A DNA stretch of 15,510 nucleotides, from assembly GCA_025928415.1 (NCBI GenBank), contig JAICJK010000013.1:1-15510 (forward strand). Direction: 5' to 3'. A model generated the notes under the pieces. The model had not been told where the DNA came from. It searched no databases and saw nothing but the letters and a program-made list of their open reading frames with translations. The first letter of the stretch is position 1, and each line of letters begins with the position of its first letter. The stretch is from Solirubrobacteraceae bacterium (lineage in GTDB: Bacteria; Actinomycetota; Thermoleophilia; Solirubrobacterales; Solirubrobacteraceae). A program made the translations under genes and the position numbers. Below are positions 1 to 8,190 of the stretch, piece by piece.

Positions 1-663
1 CTCGCGGACCCCGAGGTCGGCGTGGTCGGCTGCGTCGGGGCGCGCGGAGTGCGAAGCATCGCCTGGTGGGAGGGCGCGGTCGCGGGCGGCGCGGTCACCC
101 ACCTCTACCAGGAGCACGGCGGGGGGACCCTGCCCGCGTACTCCTGGACGGGGCCCGTCGCCCCGCCCGGCGAGGTCGACGCCGTCGACGGCTTCCTGAT
201 GGTGCTCTCGCCCTGGGCCGTGCGCAACATCCGCTTCGACGAGGCGCTCGACCTCGGCCACGGCTACGACGTGGACTACTGCCTGCAGGTCCGCGAGGCC
301 GGCCACCGCGTCGTCGCCGCGGACCTCGCGGTGACCCATCACCGCTCGCTCGAGCTCATCTCCGACCTCGACATGTGGGTCGAGGCCTACGTCAAGGTCG
401 CCGAGAAGTGGGACGGCCGCATCCCGGGTGCCGACGGCGCCGCCGGCGACCGGGCCGGCGAGGACTGGGAGGACCGGGCCCGCCGGGCCGAGGCCGAGCG
501 CGAGGCGGAGCGGGCCGTGGCCTACGGCCACGCCTTGCATCGCGACGCCCGCGTCCTGTCCCTGGAGCGCGAGCTCCAGCAGATCACCCAGACCCGCTCG
601 TGGCAGCTCACGACGCCCCTGCGGCGCCTCAACAAGCTTCGCGCCGAGCGGCGCGAGGCATGA
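1..663 (+). CDS. Glycosyltransferase family 2, C-terminal part (5' truncated by window)
   Basis: The reading frame is open from the first base and ends at TGA 661-663, leaving 220 residues; the start lies outside the window. The segment VDGFLMVL, then FDEALDLGHGYDVDYCLQ and VTHHRS, is the C-terminal half of a GT-A glycosyltransferase. It most resembles the Glyco_tranf_2_5 (StrF-like) group, where a DGxxM segment and a YDxDYC segment follow the nucleotide-sugar site. The N-terminal DxD region is not visible. After about residue 145 the protein becomes charged and Ala/Glu/Arg-rich, probably a coiled coil, and ends in a basic SWQLTTPLRRL tail (residues 200-210). It probably transfers a sugar to a surface glycan on the cytoplasmic side; donor and acceptor cannot be read. 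The next gene starts 61 bases downstream on the same strand. The glycosyltransferase call is firm; the subfamily is less so. Confidence 0.85.
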   Translation, partial: LADPEVGVVGCVGARGVRSIAWWEGAVAGGAVTHLYQEHGGGTLPAYSWTGPVAPPGEVDAVDGFLMVLSPWAVRNIRFDEALDLGHGYDVDYCLQVREAGHRVVAADLAVTHHRSLELISDLDMWVEAYVKVAEKWDGRIPGADGAAGDRAGEDWEDRARRAEAEREAERAVAYGHALHRDARVLSLERELQQITQTRSWQLTTPLRRLNKLRAERREA

Positions 664-708
664 CCGATCCTCCACGTTCGTCCTGTCGCAAGACGGCGAA
701 CACACCTC

Positions 709-714
709 TAGACT
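709..714 (+). promoter_or_regulatory. Possible -10 box (TAGACT) for the downstream methyltransferase
   Basis: TAGACT fits TAnnnT and ends 10 bases before the ATG at 725, so transcription would begin within a few bases of the start codon. No Shine-Dalgarno sequence precedes that ATG, which fits a nearly leaderless mRNA. I see no convincing -35 box. Read-through from the upstream glycosyltransferase gene is an alternative. Confidence 0.3.
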
Positions 715-724
715 GCGCGCGCAC

Positions 725-1714
725 ATGACCGAGATGACCCAGCTTGACCCCTATCAGAGCGACCCCGACCGGTGGGGGACGTCCCTCGCGCAGGTCGCGG
801 AGATCATGCGGCCGGTGCTCGACGCATCGGGGGCCGAGTCCATCGTCGAGGTCGGCGCGTTCGCCGGCGACCTGACCCGGGTCCTGGTCCAGTGGGCGAC
901 GGGCGCGGGGGCAACGGTCGGCGCCGTCGATCCGTCCCCCCAGCCCGGCCTGGTCAAGCTCGCCGAGGAGCACCCCGAGGTGGCGCTCATCCGCGAGACG
1001 AGCCTCGAGGCGCTCCCGCACATCGACCTTCCGGACGCCTTCGTCATCGACGGGGACCACAACTACTGGACGGTCAGCGAGGAGCTGCGGCTCATCGCCG
1101 AGCGGGCGGGCGACGAGCTGCCCCTGCTGCTGTTCCACGACGTCTGCTGGCCGCACGCCCGGCGCGACGACTACTTCGCGGCCGACCTCATCCCCGAGGA
1201 CTACCGCCAGCCCGTCGCCGATGGCGACGGCGGCATCTTCCCCGGCGAGCCGGGCCTGCGCCGGAACGGCGGGCTGCCCTACCCGCGCTCGGCCGTCAGC
1301 GAAGGCGGCCCGCGCAACGGGGTGCTCACGGCGATCGAGGACTTCGTCGACGCCCGGGAGGACCTGCGGCTCGTCGTCGTTCCGGCGTTCTTCGGCTTCG
1401 GCGTCGTCTGGCGCCTCGACGCGCCCTACGCCGACGACCTCGCACGGATCCTCGACCCGTACGACCGCCACCCGGTCCTCGAGCGGCTGGAGGCCAATCG
1501 CGTCCATCACCTGGCCCTGGGCCAGACCCGAGCGGCGGAGATCTGGAAGCACCAGGAGCGCCAGGCGCGCCAGGAGGCCGTGCTGCGCCGGCTGCTGGAG
1601 TCCAGCGCCTTCTCGATCGCCGAGCGCCTGTCGCGCCTGCGCGAGCGGGTCGGGGTGGGCAGCGAGTACCCGGTCGTGTCCAAGGAGGACGTCCGCCGGG
1701 CCTTGGAGGAGTAG
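725..1714 (+). CDS. Class I SAM-dependent methyltransferase (Methyltransf_24-like) with C-terminal coiled coil
   Basis: This 329-residue protein has SAM motif I at VEVGAFAGD (residues 41-49), an acidic ribose-binding position at VDP (68-70), and FVIDGDHNYWTV (106-117). The last is the hallmark of the Methyltransf_24 group found in glycan and cephalosporin-hydroxylase-like clusters. FHDV (137-140) follows. Residues about 265-310 are charged and helical, ending in SAFSIAERLSRLR, which resembles the basic tails of neighbouring enzymes. The likely role is O- or N-methylation of a sugar or a small carried group; the substrate is unknown. The ATG at 725 was chosen because homology begins right after it. 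The frame is open upstream as far as 428, but that part overlaps the preceding gene and looks like shadow coding. ATG 734 is an alternative start. Confidence 0.8.
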   Translation: MTEMTQLDPYQSDPDRWGTSLAQVAEIMRPVLDASGAESIVEVGAFAGDLTRVLVQWATGAGATVGAVDPSPQPGLVKLAEEHPEVALIRETSLEALPHIDLPDAFVIDGDHNYWTVSEELRLIAERAGDELPLLLFHDVCWPHARRDDYFAADLIPEDYRQPVADGDGGIFPGEPGLRRNGGLPYPRSAVSEGGPRNGVLTAIEDFVDAREDLRLVVVPAFFGFGVVWRLDAPYADDLARILDPYDRHPVLERLEANRVHHLALGQTRAAEIWKHQERQARQEAVLRRLLESSAFSIAERLSRLRERVGVGSEYPVVSKEDVRRALEE

Positions 1715-1724
1715 CGCGAGGACC

Positions 1725-1757
1725 ATGCTGGCCACCACGCGACGACAGACCGGCTGA
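1725..1757 (+). promoter_or_regulatory. Possible 10-codon leader ORF coupled to the acyltransferase
   Basis: An ATG at 1725 opens a frame of 10 codons (MLATTRRQTG). Its TGA overlaps the acyltransferase ATG at 1757 as TGATG. A GAGGA lies only two bases before this ATG, so ribosome binding would be weak. It may couple translation, or it may be chance, since the gap is only 42 bases. Confidence 0.15.
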
Positions 1758-3052
1758 TGGACCAAGTCGCGGGCGGCGGACCGCGCCCCCCGGCCGTGAC
1801 CGTCATGGCGGGGAACGCGGACGTCCCTGACGCGGTCGCCCCGCCGCCGGGGCACCCGCGCTTCCCGCTGATGGACGCGCTGAGGGCCCTTGCGTCGCTG
1901 TCCATCGTCGTCGTCCACGCCGCGTTCCTGTCCGGGTTGTTCTTCGGCAGGACCTCGGTGCGGGGGCTCGTCGCGCACCTCGACTTCGGGGTGACCCTGT
2001 TCTTCCTGCTGTCCGGCTACCTGCTCTACCGGCCGTTCCTGGCCGCGCGCATCCTCGGGGCGCCGCGCACCCGCGTACGCGACTACGCGCGGCGGCGGTT
2101 CCTGCGGATCGCGCCGGCCTACTGGCTGGCGCTCACCGTGCTGGCCATCGTGCCCGGGATCTACGGCGTGTTCAGCAGCAACTGGTGGGTGTACTACGGG
2201 CTCCTGCAGAACTGGCCCCTCTACACGAAGACCGGCGGCTGCGCCGTCGACCAGTTCCGCTGCGGCATCTCGCCCACGTGGACGCTCTCCATCGAGGTCC
2301 TGTTCTACGCGGCGCTGCCGTTCTACGCCATCGCGATGGCGAACCTGGCCCGGCGCCTGCGCCGCGTGCCGTGGCTGGCCCTCGAGGGCGCTGCGCTTGT
2401 GACTCTGGCCGTGTACTCCGTCCTGATCCAGGGCCTGAAGGTCCACTACAGCCCATACCTGTTCTTCTCGCCGCTGGGCCGCGGCTGGTGGTTCGCCCTC
2501 GGCATGGGGCTGGCGGCGCTCTCGGTGTGGGCCGAGCAGCGCGGGCGCACCCCCGAGCCGTTGCGGACGATGGCGTCGCATCCCGGGCTGCTCTACGTCG
2601 TCGCCGCGGCGCTGTACGTGGTGCCGGCGCTCGCCATCTTGCCGCCGTCGCCGCTGGGCGCATTCCCCGCCGGCTCGATGAGCGACTACGTCGGCGAGTA
2701 CGTGCTGTTCGGCGTGATCGCCCTGCTCCTCGTCCTGCCGGCGGTCTTCGGCACCGACATCACCGTCGGCTGGCCGCGGCGCCTGCTCAGCCACCCGGTG
2801 CTCAGCTGGCTCGGCCTCATCTCCTACGGCGTCTTCCTCTGGCACTACCCGATCATCCTCGGGCTGCGTGACCTGGGCGTGCCCGGGTGGATTCCCAGCG
2901 CGGAGTTCCCGGTCCTGCTCGTCGCCACGCTGGCGCTGACCATCCCCTGTGCCGCGCTGAGCTACTACCTCGTCGAACGCCCGATCATGCGGCGCAAGCG
3001 GGCCCTGCCCGCCGCCGTCCCCACCCGCCCCGCGGGGCTCGCGGCGGGCTGA
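1757..3052 (+). CDS. Integral-membrane O-acyltransferase, acyltransferase 3 family (OafA-like)
   Basis: This 431-residue polytopic protein has about ten hydrophobic segments and matches Acyl_transf_3 (PF01757). Visible hallmarks are MDALRALASLSIVVVHA (residues 39-55, with the conserved helix-1 His54), RRRFLRIAPAYW (112-123) and SPTWTLSIEVLFYAALPF (172-189, with Glu180). SYYLVERPIMRRK closes the last helix. Family members move acetyl or other acyl groups across the membrane onto sugars of exopolysaccharide, O-antigen or peptidoglycan. A Cys pair (162, 169) sits in a predicted non-membrane loop. The start at 1757 leaves a 35-residue Pro/Ala-rich lead before the first helix; ATG 1805 would remove 16 residues and is equally possible. 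The stop codon overlaps the next ATG by one base (TGATG), so the two membrane proteins are probably translationally coupled. Confidence 0.9.
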   Translation: MDQVAGGGPRPPAVTVMAGNADVPDAVAPPPGHPRFPLMDALRALASLSIVVVHAAFLSGLFFGRTSVRGLVAHLDFGVTLFFLLSGYLLYRPFLAARILGAPRTRVRDYARRRFLRIAPAYWLALTVLAIVPGIYGVFSSNWWVYYGLLQNWPLYTKTGGCAVDQFRCGISPTWTLSIEVLFYAALPFYAIAMANLARRLRRVPWLALEGAALVTLAVYSVLIQGLKVHYSPYLFFSPLGRGWWFALGMGLAALSVWAEQRGRTPEPLRTMASHPGLLYVVAAALYVVPALAILPPSPLGAFPAGSMSDYVGEYVLFGVIALLLVLPAVFGTDITVGWPRRLLSHPVLSWLGLISYGVFLWHYPIILGLRDLGVPGWIPSAEFPVLLVATLALTIPCAALSYYLVERPIMRRKRALPAAVPTRPAGLAAG

Positions 3053-5082
3053 TGGGCGCCACCGAGCCCCTCGGGGCCGGGTCCCAGACGATGGGCAGGG
3101 CGGCGGATCGCCGCACGGTGTCCTCGCCGACGCCCGCGGCGGGCACGCGGGGCAACGTCCTCGCACCGGCCCTCGTCGGGCTCGTCACGCTCCTCGCGCT
3201 GCTGCTGCGCCTCAAGGGGATCGACCAGACGCTGGTGGCCGACGAGAACTTCACGTACTCGATCATCAGCCGCAACGGGGTCGCGGGGGTCTGGCACGAC
3301 GTGTACCACACGTCGATCACGCCGCCGCTGCATTACTACCTGGCGTGGCTGTCGGTGCAGTTCGGCGGCGACAGCACCGTCCTGGTGCGCCTGCCGTCGC
3401 TGGTCTTCGGCACGGCGCTGGTCCCGCTGGTGTTCCTGCTCGGGCGGCGCGTCGGCGGCGTGACGGCGGGGATGGCGGCGGCGGTGATCATCGCGCTGGG
3501 CCCGTTCTCGATCTGGTACTCCGACGAGGCCCGGGCGTACGCGACCATGATGTTCCTGGTCGCCCTCTCGACCTATGCGCTGCTGCGAGCGCTGGACGGC
3601 GGTTCGCGGCGCTGGTGGGCGGTGTGCGGGGTGTGCGGCTGTGCGGCGCTCTGGTCGCACTACACCGCCGTCTTCGTGCTGGTCGCGCAGGGGGCGTGGG
3701 TCGTCTGGGTCCACCGGGAGCGCGCACGGGAGCTCCTGATCACCTACGGGCTGCTGGGCCTGGCCTACCTGCCATGGCTGCCCGGCTTCCTGGCCCAGCG
3801 GAAGAACAAGATCGGCATCGGGATCATCGACGAGTCCGGCCCGGTGAGCCTGGGGGCGCTCGTCCGGCTTCCGCTGCAGACGCTGATCGGACATCCCGCA
3901 GTCGGCCTCGGGACCTTCCCCGGCGCGGCGGTCGGCTTCGCGCTGCTCGCCGTCGCCATCGTGCTCGCGCTCGCCGCCGCGGCCTTCGCGAAGGGCGCGC
4001 TCCGCCCTCCCTCGCTGCGGTCCGAGCCGGGTCTGGTGCTGATCCTGACGCTGGCCACGCTCGCGGGGCTGCTGCTGTACGCCGCCGCCGGATCTTCGTT
4101 GTTCCTGCCGCGGAACCTGAGCGCGTCGCTCCCGGCGTTCGCCGTGCTCGTGGGCCTCGTCTTCGCCAGGATCGCCGCTGCGCTGCCGCTCAGCGCAGCG
4201 GCCGCCGGAGCCGCGGTCCTCACCGGGCTGCTGGCCGTCAGTGCGGTCAAGAGCCTCGGCGATGACTACCGCCGGGCTCCGTATCGCGAGGCGGCGCGCT
4301 ACGTCGACCGGGTCGCTGCTCCGGGCGCCCCGGTGGTCGAGGCGCGTCTGGACGTCCTGGGGCCCGACCGACGCCTGCCGCCGACGACGCTCGACGAGTA
4401 CTTCCAGCGGCGCCACCCCCTGTACCGCACGGGGGCCGTCGCGGCGCCCGCGTGGGCGCAGCTCGCGTCGGGCCGCGACGTCTACCTCGTCACGGCGACG
4501 AACTTCCTTCCGACCTCGCTGCTCAAGCTGCAGGCTGGGGTGGCCGGGAGCCCTCCGCGCGGCCTTCTGCGACGGGCAGCGCTGCTCGGGGGCCCCCAGG
4601 GCCGGGCGGTCACCCGCGCGACGAAGCTGCTCGCCGGCTTCAACCCGGTCGCGGTGGTGCGGTACCGCGGGCTCGTGACGGGCAGCCTCGCCGGGCGCGG
4701 TGACCGGCAGACGATCACCTGGTCGCTCGGCGGGAGGGTCCGCGTCACGCGCGGCGCGGCGCAGGGCGCCGTCGACGGGCTGACGGCCTCGGGCACGCCG
4801 CTGCTCATCTCCGGGTGGGCGGTCGACGCGCGCCGCCGCGCGCCCGTCGACTGGGTGCTGTTCTTCGCCGACGGCCGGCTGTTCGCGCTCACCGCCGGCG
4901 GCGGCGCCCGTCCCGAGGTGGCCGGGCGCTACGGCCGCGGGGCGCTGTTCACCGGCTTCGGCTTGGCTCCCGCCCCCGCGCCGTCCGACCACGCGAAGAT
5001 CCGGGCGTTCGCCGTCGTCGGCCACCAGGCCTCCGAGCTGCCGCTGACCGAGCGGGCCAGGCGCGGGCTGCGCGGCGGATGA
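3052..5082 (+). CDS. GT-C membrane glycosyltransferase (GT39/PMT_2-like) with C-terminal GWA module
   Basis: The protein has 676 residues, with many hydrophobic helices between about residues 36 and 450. ADENFTYS (63-70) follows the first helix and supplies the acidic pair typical of GT-C enzymes. TPPLHYYLAW (90-99) and WYSDEARAYA (155-164) are hallmarks of the PMT_2/ArnT-like group. Such enzymes use a polyprenyl-phosphate sugar and act on the outer face of the membrane, on proteins, lipids or glycans. Residues about 450-565 look soluble. About 565-665 form a beta-rich module with SGWAVD (587-592), an ADG turn and RPEV, related to the N-terminal module of the two fusion glycosyltransferases downstream. 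The ATG at 3052 overlaps the acyltransferase stop; the open frame reaches back to 2887 but only as shadow. The gene converges on a minus-strand methyltransferase with 12 bases between stops. The acceptor is unknown. Confidence 0.85.
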   Translation: MGATEPLGAGSQTMGRAADRRTVSSPTPAAGTRGNVLAPALVGLVTLLALLLRLKGIDQTLVADENFTYSIISRNGVAGVWHDVYHTSITPPLHYYLAWLSVQFGGDSTVLVRLPSLVFGTALVPLVFLLGRRVGGVTAGMAAAVIIALGPFSIWYSDEARAYATMMFLVALSTYALLRALDGGSRRWWAVCGVCGCAALWSHYTAVFVLVAQGAWVVWVHRERARELLITYGLLGLAYLPWLPGFLAQRKNKIGIGIIDESGPVSLGALVRLPLQTLIGHPAVGLGTFPGAAVGFALLAVAIVLALAAAAFAKGALRPPSLRSEPGLVLILTLATLAGLLLYAAAGSSLFLPRNLSASLPAFAVLVGLVFARIAAALPLSAAAAGAAVLTGLLAVSAVKSLGDDYRRAPYREAARYVDRVAAPGAPVVEARLDVLGPDRRLPPTTLDEYFQRRHPLYRTGAVAAPAWAQLASGRDVYLVTATNFLPTSLLKLQAGVAGSPPRGLLRRAALLGGPQGRAVTRATKLLAGFNPVAVVRYRGLVTGSLAGRGDRQTITWSLGGRVRVTRGAAQGAVDGLTASGTPLLISGWAVDARRRAPVDWVLFFADGRLFALTAGGGARPEVAGRYGRGALFTGFGLAPAPAPSDHAKIRAFAVVGHQASELPLTERARRGLRGG

Positions 5083-5094
5083 GGTGCTCCGGCC

Positions 5095-5862
5095 TCAGCG
5101 CGGGCCGTGGCAGACGGCGCACAGGTCGAGGGCCTCGTCGAGGTCCGTCTGGCGGAACTCGAAGTCCTCGGTGGTGATGGCCTGCGCGCGGGGGTCGTCG
5201 TCGCCCTTGCGGTAGCGGTTGAGCAGCGCGTCGTAGAGGCGCTGCTTGGCGGTCACGGGGACCAGCCGGCGCAGGCGCAGCGGGTCGAGCCTCAGGAGCT
5301 TGTCGAGCTTGACGCGCTCCTCGTCGAAGAACTCCATGTAGCGCGCGGAGCCGAAGAGCCCGTGCACCTCGACCTTGTCGAACCGCGCGCGGCACAGGTC
5401 CCGCAGCTCGCGCGGGTCGAACTCGACGTAGTGGTAAGGATCGATGATCTCGTCGGGCCGCCCGAACGTCAGCCGGTTCGGCGTGGCGATCACGGCGACG
5501 CCGCCCGGCTCGAGGACGCGGGCGATCTCGGCGATCCCGCGCTCGGGGTCGGGCACGTGCTCGATCGAGTGCAGCGAGAGCACCGAGGGGTAGCTGTCGT
5601 CCTCGAAGGGCAGCGCCCGCATGTCCGCCACGACGGTGCGGCGGTCCTGGCCCTCCAGGGCGCCCGCGTCGACGTCGACGCCCACCGTCTCGCGCGGCGC
5701 GAGGAGGTGATAGCTGTGCCCGACGCCGCATCCGACGTCCAGGACGGCGCCCGGGCCGAGCCACCGCTCGGCCAGCGCGTAGGTCGCGACATGGCGCTGC
5801 CAGGTGGGGTTGAACCCGCCCTCCGGGCTGCTGACCCGCTCACCGCTGATCTTCATGCTCAT
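5095..5862 (-). CDS. Class I SAM-dependent methyltransferase (Methyltransf_11 type)
   Basis: The protein has 255 residues. SAM motif I is LDVGCGVGH (41-49), followed by the acidic strand end VGVDVD (60-65), VVADMRALPFEDD (77-89), HSIEHVPDP (98-106) and LEPGGVAVIATPN (117-129). This is a complete, canonical fold. HYVEFDPRELRDL (144-156) is typical of methyltransferases in polysaccharide clusters. It is the last gene of the minus-strand operon. Its ATG overlaps the stop of the upstream methyltransferase by four bases (ATGA), so translation is probably coupled. The substrate is likely a nucleotide sugar or glycan intermediate. A CAVCH string near the C-terminus looks like a haem-c motif, but this is a soluble protein without a signal peptide, so I regard it as chance. 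Confidence 0.88.
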   Translation of the reverse strand: MSMKISGERVSSPEGGFNPTWQRHVATYALAERWLGPGAVLDVGCGVGHSYHLLAPRETVGVDVDAGALEGQDRRTVVADMRALPFEDDSYPSVLSLHSIEHVPDPERGIAEIARVLEPGGVAVIATPNRLTFGRPDEIIDPYHYVEFDPRELRDLCRARFDKVEVHGLFGSARYMEFFDEERVKLDKLLRLDPLRLRRLVPVTAKQRLYDALLNRYRKGDDDPRAQAITTEDFEFRQTDLDEALDLCAVCHGPR

Positions 5863-6512
5863 CCAGGGCTCCTCGCGAACGCCCAGACCTGAACGGGCAG
5901 GTCGGGCTCATTGCGTAGTGAATGCCAGCGCCGGTACGCGGGCCAGCGGTCGAAGTTCCGCGCCACGACGCTGCGGTTGCCCCACGAGCCGATCTCGTCG
6001 ACCTCCAGGCCGGCGCGCTCGAGAAGCGTCCGCAGCCCGCGGGGGGTGAAGCGCCAGTAGTCGTGCATCCCGTACATCGGCAGCTCGTGGACCCGGATCA
6101 GGAAGGGCGTGGACACGATGACGTGGCCCCCGGGATTGCACAGCCCGCGCAGGTTCGCGGCGGCGGCGTTGGGATCGACCACGTGCTCGATCACCTGCTC
6201 GCAGATGACCACGTCGTAGGTGCCACGGCCGTCCAGCGGTGCGCACAGGTCGAACTCGGGATAGTCCAGGCTCTCGAAGCGCTTCCACGGCAGCGCCGCA
6301 TACGCGGCCCCGCTGATCTCCGCAGCGGTCAGGTGCTGCGGGCCGAGAGCGTCGATGTGGCGTCGAACCGCCTCGTTGAGCGGGATCCGCTGCCACTGCT
6401 CCCCGCCCGCCGTCGCCTCCGGGTACAGCAGCCGATCGCGGGCGCCGCGGGCGCGCGCAGCGAGCTCCGCGGCCTTGCGGGGGACGCGCGGGCTCAGAAC
6501 GCACCTCGCCAC
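5859..6512 (-). CDS. Small SAM-dependent methyltransferase-like protein with weak motif I
   Basis: From the GTG at 6512 this is 217 residues. Recognisable parts are the acidic strand end PEFDLCAPLDG (85-95), TYDVVICEQVIEHVVDP (98-114), CNPGGHVIVSTPFLIRVH (125-142) and MHDYWRFTPRGLRTLLERAG (149-168). The last is typical of the short methyltransferases found in sugar clusters. The usual glycine-rich SAM loop is replaced by AAEISGAAYAALPW (63-76), so cofactor binding may be altered. Translation of homologous sequence begins near GTG 6512, giving a 19-base overlap with the upstream glycosyltransferase; the frame is open to 6830, but that extension is a shadow of the glycosyltransferase. The stop overlaps the next ATG by four bases. 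Methylation of a sugar or lipid-linked intermediate is inferred. The start codon is uncertain. Confidence 0.75.
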   Translation of the reverse strand: MARCVLSPRVPRKAAELAARARGARDRLLYPEATAGGEQWQRIPLNEAVRRHIDALGPQHLTAAEISGAAYAALPWKRFESLDYPEFDLCAPLDGRGTYDVVICEQVIEHVVDPNAAAANLRGLCNPGGHVIVSTPFLIRVHELPMYGMHDYWRFTPRGLRTLLERAGLEVDEIGSWGNRSVVARNFDRWPAYRRWHSLRNEPDLPVQVWAFARSPG

Positions 6513-7390
6513 GAGGACGGGATCCGCTCGAGCTGGATCGCGAAGCCCTCGAAGCTCGAGTCGGTCATGAACCAGCGCTCGAAGTCCTGCTCGTCGGTGA
6601 TCTGGTTGTGCACCGCCCAGCCCTCTTCGGCGTCCTTCTGCGCCCACGGCTTGCGCCCGCGGGTCCGGTGGCGGTCGAGGCAGATGTCGTAGTCCATGCG
6701 GTGCAGGTGGATCAGTCGCAGGTCCGGGTCCGGGTTGAAGTGGAAGTCGGCCCGGCCGTGGAAGCCCGGCCGCCACTCGAGGGGCACGGTCGCCAGCGCC
6801 GCCTTGTCGTACGCGCCGTTGAAGAACCACCAGTGCCGCTGGTCGAGGATCGGCTCGCCGAGGCGCAGCGGCGGCTCCCGGTCCTTGCGATGGAGGATCT
6901 CATAGCCCAGGCAGTTGACCCAGTCCTCGTTGAAGCCGTCGAGGTAGTCGCCCAGGGTCCCCAGCTCCGGGACGGGGGCGATCATCTCGTCCACGTCGGT
7001 GACGAGCACCATGTCGACCTTGTCGAGCAGCTCATGCTGGAGGCCCTGGATCGTGTCGACCATCCAGCGGTGATCGACCTCGCCGTGCTCCACCGGGATC
7101 CGCACGAACCCGTCGCGCTCGGTCGAGCCGTCGGTGGTCTCGTTGTCGAGGACGTAGATGTCCTCGGGGGCGAAGAACCGCGAGTAGTAGTCCAGCCAGA
7201 TCGGCAGGAAGATCGACTCGTTGTGCGCCATGGTGATGATGGCCCGGCTCGGCGGCCGTCGCGGCCGGCCGTGCGCGGCGTAGTGCTCGCGGCGCTCTCG
7301 CCTGGCCTTCTCGAACCAGGGCGCCATGGGGTGGCTGGGCGTGTCCTGCGGCTCGAGCACCGGGTCGCCCTGCGGCATCTCCCAGGTCAT
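6494..7390 (-). CDS. Glycosyltransferase, Glyco_tranf_2_4 type (GT2-like)
   Basis: The protein has 298 residues. AIITMAHNESIFLPIWLDYY (50-69) is the first strand and helix of the Glyco_tranf_2_4 group, in which an NE pair follows the strand. VLDNETTDGST (80-90) and VLVTDVDEMIAP (128-139) follow; the latter carries the metal-binding DxD. HRMDYDICLDRH lies toward the C-terminus. No signal peptide or membrane helix is visible, so it is probably cytosolic or peripheral. Its ATG overlaps the FkbM stop by four bases, and it runs into the next methyltransferase with a 19-base overlap, so it belongs to a tight operon. The donor sugar and acceptor are unknown. Confidence 0.85.
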   Translation of the reverse strand: MTWEMPQGDPVLEPQDTPSHPMAPWFEKARRERREHYAAHGRPRRPPSRAIITMAHNESIFLPIWLDYYSRFFAPEDIYVLDNETTDGSTERDGFVRIPVEHGEVDHRWMVDTIQGLQHELLDKVDMVLVTDVDEMIAPVPELGTLGDYLDGFNEDWVNCLGYEILHRKDREPPLRLGEPILDQRHWWFFNGAYDKAALATVPLEWRPGFHGRADFHFNPDPDLRLIHLHRMDYDICLDRHRTRGRKPWAQKDAEEGWAVHNQITDEQDFERWFMTDSSFEGFAIQLERIPSSWRGAF

Positions 7391-8163
7391 CGGGGCGTCG
7401 CGTACAGCAGCTCGACATCCGTGCCGCGCATCGAGGTGTCCTGGTCGACGGCCACCCTGAATCCCCGGCGCTCCAGCTCGCGCGCGACGAGTGCGACGCG
7501 CCCGCCCTCGTCATGGATCTCCATGACCACCTGCCCGATCTTCGGCCAGTCCTGCTCCTCGATGCCGGCGAGCACGTCGAGCTCGGCGCGCTCGACGTCG
7601 ATCTTGAGGAGGTCGACGCGGTCGAGCCCCTCGCGCCGCAGCACCGAGGAGAGCGTGACGAGCTCGCAGGTGAGGGTCTCGGGCTCGTAGCGGCCCTGGG
7701 TGCGCTGCTCGGCCTCGTCGGCGCTGGCGCCCAGGTTGACCAGCGCCGTGCGCACCGTGGAGCGGTCGCGCTCCGGATCGGCGTAGAGCCCCGACATCGC
7801 CGCCGCGCCCGGGTAGTAGGTGATCGGCACCTGCCCCTGCGCGCGGGACAGGCCCTCCTCGTGGGCGACGCAGGCCGGCAACCCGGCGATGTTGGCGGAC
7901 AGGATCTCGAAGTTCGGCCGGACGGGCTCGAAGCTGTGCACGAGCCCGGCCCCGCACTGCGTCGCGAAGAACACGGCCGCGACGCCGAAGTTCGCCCCCA
8001 CGTCAAGCACGACGTCGCCGTCGTCGACCGCGACGCCGTGCTGCAGGTAGGTCAGCTCGCCGGCGATCTCGGCGACCTGGAAGAACAGCTGCGTCGGATC
8101 CGGGTGGCTGAGCCTCGCGGCAAGCGCACCGATCCGTTCCTCCTGAGAGCCGAGAACCGTCAC
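7387..8163 (-). CDS. FkbM family SAM-dependent methyltransferase
   Basis: The protein has 258 residues, a normal length for FkbM (PF05050). VVLDVGANFGVAAVFFA (51-67) is SAM motif I. HSFEPVRPNFEIL (76-88) carries the acidic ribose-binding residue. YYPGAAAMSGLY (116-127) and LLKIDVERAELDVLAGI (185-201) are family hallmarks; the usual Gly after KIDVE is Arg here. FkbM enzymes O-methylate hydroxyl groups on sugars and natural products. GTG 8163 is chosen as start because no better codon lies close; an AGG six bases upstream gives weak ribosome binding. It starts 27 bases after the dioxygenase stop and overlaps the next glycosyltransferase by four bases. Confidence 0.88.
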   Translation of the reverse strand: MTVLGSQEERIGALAARLSHPDPTQLFFQVAEIAGELTYLQHGVAVDDGDVVLDVGANFGVAAVFFATQCGAGLVHSFEPVRPNFEILSANIAGLPACVAHEEGLSRAQGQVPITYYPGAAAMSGLYADPERDRSTVRTALVNLGASADEAEQRTQGRYEPETLTCELVTLSSVLRREGLDRVDLLKIDVERAELDVLAGIEEQDWPKIGQVVMEIHDEGGRVALVARELERRGFRVAVDQDTSMRGTDVELLYATPR

Positions 8164-8190
8164 GCCATGCCTGCTGTGGGTGGTCGGGAT

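Noticed and set aside
629..3166. An 845-codon minus-strand open frame opposite the methyltransferase and acyltransferase genes
   Set aside because: The translation is low-complexity Arg/Pro/Gln/Asp/Val text without motifs, as expected from the antisense of GC-rich genes. The plus strand carries clear families.
2965..5025. A 686-codon minus-strand open frame opposite the GT39-like gene
   Set aside because: It is dominated by Arg, Gln and Glu with no recognisable domain, and the plus-strand membrane enzyme explains the region.
5095..5130. CAVCH near the C-terminus of the last methyltransferase, like a c-type haem site
   Set aside because: The protein is a soluble class I methyltransferase with no signal peptide; a single CxxCH at the extreme end is most simply chance.
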